Program-made: the position numbers and the translations under genes
Shown: positions 13,401 to 23,478 of the stretch, in pieces
Layout: each line of letters starts with the position of its first letter
How positions within the stretch are numbered: position 1 is the stretch's first letter
Assembly (NCBI GenBank): GCA_036785705.1
Contig: JAWUZG010000136.1
Location: 2,046,001-2,110,000 of the forward strand
DNA from: Acanthornis magna
Taxonomy: Eukaryota > Chordata > Aves > Passeriformes > Acanthizidae
Direction of reading: 5' to 3'
Length of the DNA stretch: 64,000 nt
The notes under the pieces: model-generated
The model's input: only the letters and a program-made list of their open reading frames with translations
Databases searched by the model: none
Told to the model about the DNA's origin: nothing

Positions 13401-13430
13401 GCTAAGAACAGTGAAATCCTTACATGGATC
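10407..13430. other. Unique noncoding DNA
   Basis: No repeat family is recognisable. There is a perfect 18-base palindrome at 11379-11396 (listed separately). The stretch at about 12920-13320 is open on both strands (minus 12924-13277, plus 13087-13320), which argues for composition rather than coding. A 10-base palindrome GTTAATTAAC-type word and other AT-rich palindromes are common in this composition. Confidence 0.55.
11379..11396. promoter_or_regulatory. 18-base perfect palindrome resembling a POU dimer site
   Basis: CTGCATATGCATATGCAG is its own reverse complement. The core ATGCATATGCA at 11385-11395 matches 11 of 12 bases of the MORE element (ATGCATATGCAT), a known binding site for POU-factor dimers. 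Whether it is bound or conserved cannot be told from sequence alone. A site this long is unlikely at any given position, but in 64 kb of AT-rich DNA a few such palindromes are not surprising. Confidence 0.3.
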
Positions 13431-13610
13431 AAAGAGTCATAGGAAGCCTTGGGTTGGAAGGGACCTTAAAAATCACCTGATTCCAACTTTCTGCCATGGG
13501 CGGTGTTGCCACCCACTATCCCAGGTTTCTCAGGGTCCTGTCCAACCTGGCCTTGAACACTTAGAGGGATGAGGCATCCGAAACTTCTTTGCAACTTCCC
13601 CTATAACCAT
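13431..13610 (-). mobile_element. CR1 LINE 3'-end fragment
   Basis: On the plus strand the antisense CR1 order is seen: an AGTCATAGG start, GGGTTGGAAGGGACCTTAAA, AATCACCTGATTCCAAC, CTGCCATGGGC, a CACCCACTATCCCAGGTTTC segment, CAGGGTCCTGTCCAACCTGG, CCTTGAACACTT, and GGGATGAGGCATCC. Around 180 bases are kept. It lies back to back with the next CR1 copy at 13751. Confidence 0.93.
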
Positions 13611-13750
13611 ATGATCATGACCTCACAGGAGCCAAAAAGCAAGGTACTTGTATGCAAGTGGCTAAGAAATGAGTCTGTGAAATCCTAAATTCTTTTAATT
13701 TTACAGATGTTATTGAAAATTAAGGAAAATATTATCTGACTGAAATGCAT

Positions 13751-13892
13751 GGAGTCTCCTTCTCTGGAGATATTCAAAACCTGCCTGGATATGATCGTTT
13801 GCAAGCGGAACTAGATGAACCTGGTTAAGCAGCAAATTTGGTCTAGATTATTTGCAGAGGTCCCTTTCAATCCCAAGCATTCTGTGATTCTT
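13751..13892 (+). mobile_element. CR1 LINE 3'-end fragment (different subfamily)
   Basis: Sense-strand CR1 layout: GGAGTCTCCTTCTCTGGAGA, TATTCAAAACCTGCCTGGAT, a GATCGTTTGCAA segment, AGATGAACCTGGTTAAGCAG, TTTGGTCTAGATTATTTGCA, GAGGTCCCTTTCAATCCC and the terminal ATTCTGTGATTCTTA. The GGAGTCTCC...GAACCTG wording differs from the copies at 10115 and 13431, so it comes from another CR1 subfamily and was a separate insertion. Confidence 0.93.
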
Positions 13893-16800
13893 ATGTCACT
13901 ATTTTTACTGTCTAGATTTTCAAAGTTCTGTGTCTTTCTGCTGGAAGTTATTTCTCCTGAGTAAACATCATTTATTTTGGCTTTGCACAGAACACAAAGG
14001 AAAGAAAAAATACCTTCTACTATGTGTTTAGTCCAACCACAAGTATCCTACACAGGTAAAAGGCCATAGTGGTATGTGCTTTATAACAGGCTTTGAACAT
14101 TCAGATTTTATGTTTAAGATCACCTTTTGAGCCAGATAAGGATTTTTAGAATAGGATTCAAAACACAGGATACCCAGAAGTTTGATCACGTTTTTCTGTT
14201 CAAAGAAACCCCGACAAAAATACAACCTTCAGTTAATGCCTAATATTGAATATAAGGAAAAACATGTAAACAGAAAAGTGTGCTGTTTGCAAGGGACGGA
14301 TTGTCAGATAAAGTCCAGAATTCCGGTTTGTTTCTTGGCATCCTGCCCTGAAAAGGAGTGCAGAACAAAGTTCTTCAAATACAATGGTTGCCTATGGTCC
14401 ATGGCCTTATGCTTTTTTTGCATAAATCAGGTCATGATTACCCCCACATGAAAACTGGAGTATGTTAAGCATTTCTATTACAGATCCCTACCGAACTGCA
14501 GAATCCTTCTGAAATCACTGGGATAAAATAGAGAACACTGAAAGAAGTTAAGAGTTTCCAAAATTCTCATCACAGTGTCTTGGTGCAGATACCAGACCAC
14601 TGCAACTATGTGAGTTTATTCAATCAATAAACATCCATTTGATAAAAAGGGTGCAACATGGGAGTTATTCTGCTAGAAGGCTAAATGGGATTTAAAATAT
14701 TTAAAGATTTCTTTGAAACAAGTGCATTGTTACTAAAATGGTTTATTTATTTTCCTTTTTTTCCCCCTCACAAAGCATCTACTGTATTAATTCCACAATG
14801 TCAACGTCTGGAGATTGCTTGTGTGGATTCCCAATGTATAATCACACTCTCCTTGGAGACAGCAGTTTTATTTCTGTATTTCTATTTCATTCAGAAAGAC
14901 TTGGATTCTAAGACAAGTCTCAGAGCTACAAAATGATGTCACCTCCGAGTGAGATGGCTTGGGAGGGCTGGGGAATAAATAAAATGCTTCGTCTATCATT
15001 CCAGCTAAGTGTCAGTGTTTTACTGCAGGTGCATGCAAAGATAACCTTTTTCTGTAGCATTGCAGCTTTATGTGTATATATATATGTGTACATATGTGTA
15101 AATATAAACACCTACATGCATAAGATGAATATATAAGGATCATGGAATTTTGCAGAGTTGGCAATGCCATATTTCTAACTGAACAGCTCAAAGAATGTAT
15201 ATCAGGTATGGAAGTTGTGGGTTTTTTTGGGTTTTTTTAGTGTTAAAATCCAAGGGCTACACGGAGCGATATGGTGTGAAAAACCAGTCCAGTACCTGCA
15301 CTGGTGCTACTAATTTAAAGCATTTCCAGTTTGCTGTCACAGGATGTTTACAAAAAGTACATCACGAACTTATTTCCACGGTGCCTAATATGACGTAAGG
15401 GGAATGCCTTGACCTTCTAGAACAAAACACAGCTTATGGAAATGCAGCTGATAAATGTGGCTTATTATGTCTGCTCCAGACAGACAGAGCAGCTGAAGGC
15501 CTGGTTGAAGAACAGGGTGACTTAATATAGGGATTAAATCAATAATTTGAGGAAAACCAGGAGAAATAGGATAAACTGATGAAAAAAAACATTGCTGTAA
15601 ATTTATTTTCAAAGATATTCCACCATATAACTAGTCCAGGGCTCATTCGTTGTCCTGTCTCCCCTACCACCTTCTCTTTTTTATATATGTAAGAAAATCA
15701 CTTTCACTAACAGTTTATTGGAAGCAAGCAAAATTTTTAGAAATGCATCTTTACAGCAACTTTAATATATCTTCAAGTGCATGGATCACATCTGAGTGAC
15801 AGATGATAAGCTGCATGCCTGATTTCTACCAGCAATTAGCTTGGGCAAATAAAGTAATTGCATGCACCAGTTCTGACAGAACAATTTATTTTTTCCCTTC
15901 TGTGCAATCATGATGCAATTGTAGGACCAGTTGTGATTTAAGGCAGGGACTGCTCGCTATTCTAGTCATGTACTCTTCCTAAAATGAGAGATGCCTTTGG
16001 CTGGTCCCTTGCCACTTCCATGATTAACTTGATTAGATGGAATAATTTCATAGCATTTCACTTGACATAGGGAGTCTATTGGTGCTTATGCAATCATAAT
16101 GTGCAATGCTGGACGTCCCTGCCCCCTATGAAACCCCAGTGAAATCTGTAGTCAAATCTGTTGGATTTGTATCGTCAAAAGAAATGTATGTTGTAAAAAA
16201 TGATACAGAAGGCATCTTTTAAAAATTGAGTGCATATGGGGAGCAGAGGGATTGCTTAGCTATTCTTCTTCCAAATGTTGGTTTTTCAGTGCTTCTTTTG
16301 AAATGGAAAACTAATGCCAGCAAGAGTTCTGTGGCTGGCAGTAAAACTCTCCAATTTGCTGCGTGTTTTTCTTCACAGAATGTATCCTGCAGGAGCAACA
16401 CTGCAATCAGTACATTGCCACACATTATGCTTCCTAAATCCAACTTGCAAATAAGAAAAAAAGGTCCTCCCTTTTTAAATGCCTGTCTTTGACCTCTCTT
16501 CTGCAAAGGCAGCTTCCTAGAACTAGTTTTCAGCTAAGCCAAAAAATTTCCATAAAGATGAACTGTTTCTCCTGTGATACTGAGCAATCAGGGATGGTAC
16601 ATGTCACCCTGACCCAGGCTGAGCACAGGCATCGAAATGAATTTCCTACATGGCATGGAGTGCTTATCCACTTATTCTCCGCCTCATACACACCTATTCC
16701 CTCCTGATTAAAAATGTTTGCATTTTTCACTGGAAAATTACAGTCCCCTACATGTGAGAACATTAAGAATGCTTGGTGTTTTGCTTGAGGCTGTCTAAAA

Positions 16801-17920
16801 AGAAAACAGAAACGTGAAAGCTTTTGTGAGAAAGAGTTTTCATTCCTTGCTAAATGAACACTTCTATCACTTGGGATGGTGTTTATAAGGTGGTCTTTTG
16901 GGATACATTTTGTCACCACAACTTGTAGACATCTCAAAGGGAGTTGTCAGCTGATATCAGTTATCCAAGCTCCTCCCACCATCAGTAATGGAATAGGTAA
17001 CTCTATACAGGGATTTACTCTATCCTGAGACAGTTGTCTAAAATGTATGGAATAAATCGGTCTCTAGATCCCTTTTCCTTGACTGAAAATGACCCCTAGA
17101 CAATTAGCTGTAATATCTGAAATTAGGTGCGCTGGGGCATACTTTTATCCACTAGAATTTCTTTGTTGTTTTTACAGACAAAAGACACAAAGCAATTTGT
17201 GGGTCTGAATAAGCAACCAGGAGATTCAGGTTTTATATTTTCCTGATCTGCCTCAAAATCTTGGATAAACTCCTTCCAGTGTATGTTCCACTGTTTCATT
17301 CCTCACTTTCTTGTTTGCTTACTTGTTTGTCAACAACTGGGCTGGGGAAAAAGAAAAAAATTCTTAATAAATATAGTTAGGACTTGATCTTCAAAGACAC
17401 AGATTTTAAAGTGGAAAGGACCAACAAGTTAACTGGGATTTATATAATTTTGTTAATTTAAAAGTTTAGCAGCCATTTATGGTAATCACCTATGATCCTT
17501 CTATTATCCATGGAGACAGAGACATGGAAGATTGTGAAAACAATGCATGTCATCCGTAATACATAGATGCAAAGCTAAGTGAAATTAATCCAACATAAAA
17601 ATCTACCAAATTGCCTGATTTTTTTTTCTAACAGAATTGTTTTCATTGTTCTGGCTCATATGACCTCTTGTCTTTAGTTATTATTTACTCCTTCTTCAAT
17701 AGACGGAGGTTGCCTTCAGGAATCCAGGATGTTAAAAATAATTATGAAATCACAAGAACTTGAAGGTCTTTCATTTAGGACATAAGAGAGAATGAAATAA
17801 AAACACCTTTTGCCTACCGAGCAGGAACTTGTCTTCATTAAGAGAACAGAAGCTCTGAAGATGAATTCAAGACAGAGCATATCCCTTGGGCCTGACAAAA
17901 GCAGAGGAAGAACAATTAGG
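13893..17920. other. Unique AT-rich noncoding DNA
   Basis: No element recognised. A short TG/TA-rich segment lies at about 15069-15105 and a GGGTTTTTTT-type run at 15217-15240. The longest frame, minus 16530-16937, has no recognisable domain and no strong splice context. I see no RNA gene. Confidence 0.55.
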
Positions 17921-19124
17921 ATTAACGTGAATAATATGAATGTGTCGGCAGGAGCAGGCGACCTGCTGCTGTCTCGGGTACAAGTGTGCAAAGCTCCCCC
18001 ATCAGTAAAATGCAGCCTCTGCTGTGGCACCAGAAGGAATTTGTGTCCTTTGTCATGTCAGAGACTCCCAAGTCAGCACAGCAGGAAAGTTCCTCTGGGC
18101 ACACTTTTGCTGGGGGTATTTGCTGGCTCACAGAGAGGAAAATGAACATATTCAGAGCCCAGACATGTCCCAGTGGGCCAACAGGAAGGAAAATATTATT
18201 TCCCACTGGAACTGAAAATGAACACAAGCTTCATCACTGTCTGATTCAAACACAAAAATAATTGTTTCCTGCTTGCATAATGCGAATATACTAAATACCA
18301 GATTGATAAACCCATAGAAAACTATGCAGAAAGAAGAAGAGCCTTTACAGAGCTGAAAATATTAAGGAAAAGGCAGAGACAGTGCTAGTGAAGGGAGTAA
18401 GCCAGTCTGACAAGACTTGAGGGAAATGAGTTCAGCAGTAGGAAATAAAAACATTGCAACTATGGAAAAATGGACTTCTTGGACAGAGGTGCAAGTGCAG
18501 CTGTCCCTTACAGAGCACAGGGGACATCCACAGCATTTTTTCTTTGATTGTTGGTGAAGAATAACAGGTAAAAAGTGGCTGCTTAAATTAACATGAAGAA
18601 TCTTCCGTGCTAGGAAAAAACAAATATCTCTCCTATTACTTTCATATTTGCTGGGCAGCATTTTTTGAGGGGTTGAATTTATTGAGAAGAGTAGGGGGTT
18701 CTTTTTATACCCATGATGGTCAAGGGCTAAAAAATATCAGAAGAGACTGATTTTTTTTGAAAGCTGTTGGGAATTCAGGAATTCTTGAGGTTTCCCAGAG
18801 AAGTTTCTATGTAAAGATGTTTACATGGTGGCTGCATCTTCTCCCTCTCTCTTACCTCTGCCACAGCACCAGATGGCACCAAAAATATCACTTCTCACAC
18901 AGCCTGACACTCACTTTGGGATAAGTGACTCTCACGTCCCTTTAGTCATGATCTTGGCCACTGAAGGAAAAGAACTTACAGCATGAAAATCAAATGAGAA
19001 CCAGTCTGGCACAGCTGGTGAGCAAAAGTGTCCCTTTCAGGGGAAAATGGCATGGTCTGCATCCATCCCAGTGAAGTGGAGCATGCTTGGGAAGATTCCC
19101 TGGCACTGGAGCATCGTCATTTAC

Positions 19125-19343
19125 TCCACTAATGTTTCCTGGCATGATTTTGGCCCATTCCCTTGACAATTCCTGGATGTGGTTTGGCAGCTGGAGCCCA
19201 GGAGGCTCTCCAGCAGGCAGTTTGCACACAGAGCCTGCTCCGGAGTCTGAAACAGTTTGTTAGGGAAGATAAGGGATGTCCTGTACCGGTTGGCCTCCTT
19301 GACGATGTTTCTGGATACATTTAATTTGCTGGTGTAGATGTAG
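19125..19343 (-). other. Candidate internal coding exon, product unidentified
   Basis: On the minus strand a pyrimidine-rich tract (TTTCTGTCTGTTTATTC and on) ends in CTTCCCCTACAG, a good splice acceptor. The following 219 bases are open in one frame (72 whole codons). They end at GGA|GTAAAT, a good donor; the frame's first stop (TAA) lies inside that donor. 219 is a multiple of three, giving a phase-symmetric exon. Many codons end in C or G (TAC ATC TAC ACC AGC; AAC ATC GTC AAG GAG GCC AAC CGG TAC), unlike the AT-rich surroundings. The peptide begins YIYTSKLNVSRNIVKEANRY, has one N-glycosylation-type NVS motif and several cysteines in its second half. I do not recognise the family. It could be a real exon, a relic, or chance. 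The alternative frames across 18990-19320 are also partly open. Confidence 0.25.
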
Positions 19344-19519
19344 CTGTAGGGGAAGTTGTTCCCACAAGTGGAAAACAGAATAAACAGACAGAAACACGGT
19401 AAAAGTCTTGGCTGAAAAAAATTTCCTCAGAGGAAGAAATATTCAAGATAATGTTCCATTTGAGATGACTTTATTGCACTGCTTATTTTAAAAGTCAAAG
19501 TCTGAACAAGTGTTACATT

Positions 19520-19553
19520 AAAAAAAAAAAAAGAAAAAAAGGAAAATAAAAAA
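19520..19553. repeat. A-rich low-complexity run
   Basis: Almost only A with a few G and T, beginning with 12 or more consecutive A. There is no clear retroposed unit next to it. Confidence 0.8.
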
Positions 19554-19957
19554 GCATTGTGCACTTAAGTCAGGCAGTTTTGCCATTGTTTCTCTAAAAT
19601 GGAAATAGATTTCTGGAAGATGGCATTATTTGGAAGATATCACAGTGCACACTGATTTTACTTCCTCAGAGCTGAAGACATTCTTCTGCACAGCTTATTA
19701 CACCAATAAAACAGAAGTGAAATAAAAATCATACATGCTTACTGAAAGGGATGGAAATATAAATATGTTGGATTTGATGCAGGGAATTTAATTGGGTTCC
19801 CTGAGGAGAATAAGGTGAATATAACAGCCTGGAAAAGCAGATAGACAAAGCAGACAAAAAGAACAGACTGTATCCAGCAGTCCTGAGAAAACAGACAAAC
19901 AGCTTTCCCAAAATAAATAGCCAGTGCTGTGTATCGTGATCTCATGGGAGTAATTAC

Positions 19958-20197
19958 TGCAGCTGACTTGTATTCTATTAAAAACTTTTCCATCAAAATA
20001 ATATCCGTCACTTTGGAGATTGCACCAGGCTCATGAAGGACACACTCGACCCCTGGAACAAACGCTGGGTAGCTTTGTCGAGGCTCCAAAGGAGGCAAAC
20101 TCTTAAGCTGTGGTGAGGTCAGGAACTTCTCCAGTCCCAGTCTATTCTCTGAAATCCCACAAAGGAGTGGAGGTGAGAGCTCATCGGTGCAGATGAG
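19958..20197 (-). other. Weak candidate exon upstream on the same strand, unidentified
   Basis: A minus-strand frame opens right after an acceptor-like CCCTGTTCCTAG (its TAG is the last stop in this frame) and stays open for roughly 150 codons. A second acceptor-like site, CTGACCTCACCACAG, lies 90 bases further in. The encoded peptide includes SYPAFVPGVECVLHEPGAIS followed by a mixed-charge helix-like part. The best donor I can find is GCA|GTAATT, which would give an 80-codon phase-0 exon; phase 0 does not fit the phase of the candidate at 19125-19343, so the two cannot be spliced directly with these sites. The last third of the frame is hydrophobic because it reads T-rich, intron-like DNA. 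No family recognised. Confidence 0.15.
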
Positions 20198-21147
20198 CTA
20201 GGAACAGGGATTGTGCCGTTCACCCATGAACAGCAAGCAGGTTTCCCAGGACTCATTTATGAAGGAGCAAAGAAAGGAGCTCCAACAGTCACTGCAAGTT
20301 GAAAGTTTCTCTTTAGATCATATAAAATTGACTTTACCACCTGCTATCCTTCAATATTGACCATATAGTTGTTTTAATGAAGTGAATTGAAATAATAGGA
20401 AAATATAGATTACTGAGGGGAAAATATCTCAAGGGAAAAAAAAACCTGTCAATAGATGTATCTTTAAAAATGTTTGCACCACCAAGACAAGACAACACAG
20501 TCAAAGGTTTGGAAGTGTTCTGAGACATTTATTAGAGGGTAATGATTTTCTGAAGGAAATAGGTATGAGGTATTACTCTATTTCTGGTCACCATGAGATT
20601 AAAAAGATAAGGTATCTCTTACAAATGTATGGTGAAAGCAACAAAACCAATCTGCTGTAAGGAGAGCTTCTTACATTTATTTCCATTGGAGTAATTTAAG
20701 AGGAATTAAAGAGAAAGAGGAGTTAAATGTAGGAATCAATTGCTTTCTGGAGAACACACCTGCCATGAAATGGTATCAGTCATTGTGCCAAAAAACCATC
20801 CAGGTAACATTAGACATGGAGAAAGTGGCATAGAATTGAATATCAATGGAAATCAGAGCTCCAAGACACGAAATCAAATTATACATATTAGTGTGTATCT
20901 TGACCATATCAATGCATGTATTTGTAATTTGTATTAACCTTTTCAATAAATATCCCCAAGAAAACACTCGAGGAAACACCTCATTTTCCAGGATGCTCTT
21001 TTCTTGTAATTTGTTAATTGCTTACTTCTGGGTGAAGACCAGGAAATGCCAAAACACGTTTTGTATTGTAAATTCCGTAGACACTCACAGGAGTTTGAAC
21101 CAGATCTTGTGGGAGGTTTAAGTGTTAGGTAAAGATTAATTCAGCGC

Positions 21148-21163
21148 ACTAATTATAATTAGT
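21148..21163. promoter_or_regulatory. 16-base palindrome with two homeodomain half-sites
   Basis: ACTAATTATAATTAGT is a perfect palindrome. It contains TAAT and ATTA half-sites separated by four bases, a spacing bound by some paired-class homeodomain dimers. Function is inferred from the pattern only. Confidence 0.3.
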
Positions 21164-23460
21164 CCACACTAACTTTATAGGCAAGAAACTTTCAGATGTT
21201 TCTAAGGCTCATGAGAAGCTGTGGGTGAAGCTCCAGGTGCTTTTGGCTGTTGGTTTCTGTAAACACCTGAAAAATTTTAGGATTAGATTGCCTAGCTCTT
21301 GCCCACTGCCCATGTGAATTCACAATGAGTTTATTATTGGCAGGGTGACCTTAGAAAATCATTTCTTTAGAAAACAAACAAACAAAAAAAGCTGAAACAG
21401 AGCAACAGCTGTGCCAGACCCACCTGTACAGCTGGCAATGCCAAAAGTGTATTCAGAATTATTGCTTAGTTGTCATTTATGTCTTGTGAGCTCTACATGT
21501 TGCCTCATGACTAATGGAAGGGGAAAATGAGTGTTTTAATAGCAATATAGCATAAATTCCACTATTCTTAACCCAGATGAAGAAAAAGAAAAAGTAGGAC
21601 AAATTCTGTTATTATTTTATGTTCTTAATCACATTTTGATCTATAGAGCTCTCAACATTACTCTTGGGATGACATGGTTAAAGACAACAAAATGCTCTCA
21701 ATTATTATTTATAAATTATTTACAAAAGAATACAATTAAAAAGAAATAAAAAGGAAATGCAAACAACCTAAAGGCTTTTATGTTTTCCTCATGAAGAGCT
21801 TTCAGTTGGGATTAGTCCTTTGAGACATTGTGTTCTGCTTCTTTTTCTTTTGAAAAGCAAATTTAAAGCACAGTATTTTATTTATTTATTTCATTTTATT
21901 TTATCTTTTCAAAGCAGTAGGGTGTAGTAAAAATATCATGATATCCTTGACAACTGCGTATATTACACAAAGAGACAAAGAAATCACTCATGTCAGGAAA
22001 TCTGTGTACTCCTTAGTATATCATCAATATACAAAATTGCTTTTGGAAGGGCAAGCTGTGTTCTCCAAGTCAATAAAACTGTGAGCACAGCTGACTGGGT
22101 TGGCCCCCAAAATTCTAAAATTTTTCATCAAAGGGCTATTGTTCTTCTTCCAGCTTCCAAAACAATGCTTCCAAATGAGTCAACACCACATTCACGAAGC
22201 ACTGGGGTGGTTTGTATGGAAGGCACTGATGCAGGTTCTGCCCAGATTGCATTTCCAGCAGGTATTGGAAAAGCTCAGATAAAATGAAATAACCCTCATC
22301 CAACACAGGAGTGAAGGTCAGCTTTTTCATCTTAAACTTTATATAAGAGAGGACTATCACCTATTTTTTGGTTCTTTTCACATCATCATAAGGGTTTGGG
22401 GTTTTTTATTGTTACTTTGGAGGTGGCCAAGGCAGAGAAAATCAAAGGTCAAGGTGAGCAGAGGACAAGAGTGCTGAAAGCAGGGGTTCACCAGCTATGG
22501 AGAGCTCTGTGTGTGGGTTTAGGTGTGTTTGTTAGGAATTCATGCTCACTCTCCCTCCTGGCTGGGCAAAGGGCAGGGAATTGCAGCCTGGCTGTGCTGG
22601 GTAGGGAGCTGAGGGTGCTCCTGGTGCAGAAAATCTGCTGCCTTTTGTCTCTGGTGAACTGGAAAAGAAAAATTCCCTGGGTTTTGAAGTCTTCTGGAGC
22701 TGGAATCCCTTGAAACACAGAAGCATAGAAAATTTATTAAAGGCAATTTCAGATGGTGGCCTATAATCCAGTCTAAGAAAGACACACCCCCAGTGAGTTC
22801 CTTAAAATCATATTTTCTCATTATTTTCATCCAGTATAATGTATACCATTTCCTTGGGTTGAATTGCTAGTCGCTCCTTAAATATAAGCCTCTTTCATGA
22901 AACATTCAAAACAAATTGATCTCATCTTTCACACTTTACAATCCCAGTTGCTATATTTTTCAGTTCAACAATGTGATTTATGTATATTCATTGGCACAAG
23001 TCAAAGTTTCAGTTAAATGTCAAAGCTGCAGCATTTTAAAATATTTTAACCATTTTGCATTGTGTTCTGCCATCTCACAAAAAAACAGGAGTTCCAAGAA
23101 GTGCATTAAAATGTATGAATAATTCATTTATAAAATTACTATATAAAGAATATAGCTTAATAGGTCAAGATCTTGTTAAAAGCTGCAGTTTGTAATAATC
23201 TTTGACAACCTGTGCCTCCATCTCAGCAGAACAAAACTCCACAGAATATATTGCCTTCTCTTATGCAACAATATGATAACCAGTGAGATTTAACTCTCTG
23301 GTTTCGTGCCCTGCATATGTTTCCTCCTAATTTTTATTTTTGCATTTCCAAAACTTCTAGTGGCCAAGTGATCTCTGGTAATTTTGCTGTTTGGTAGCTC
23401 TGTGCCTTAGCAACCACCCAGAGTAAATCTAAAGTCTTTCATCTCTGCACTCTAAACTTA

Positions 23461-23478
23461 AATTTAGATATCTAAATT
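23461..23478. repeat. 18-base perfect palindrome
   Basis: AATTTAGATATCTAAATT equals its own reverse complement. It is preceded by a partly related CTAAACTTAAATTTAG stretch. It could extrude as a short cruciform or be a dimeric binding site. No known element is assigned. Confidence 0.6.

Noticed and set aside
17390..17450. TTTTAAAGTGGAAAGGACCAACAAGTTAA, CR1-like wording
   Set aside because: Too short and diverged, with no terminal signature.
22705..22765. Stretch with AGAAGCATAGAAAATTTATT that recalls a CR1 antisense end
   Set aside because: The following GGTTGG...GACC words of CR1 are missing, so the likeness is too thin to call.
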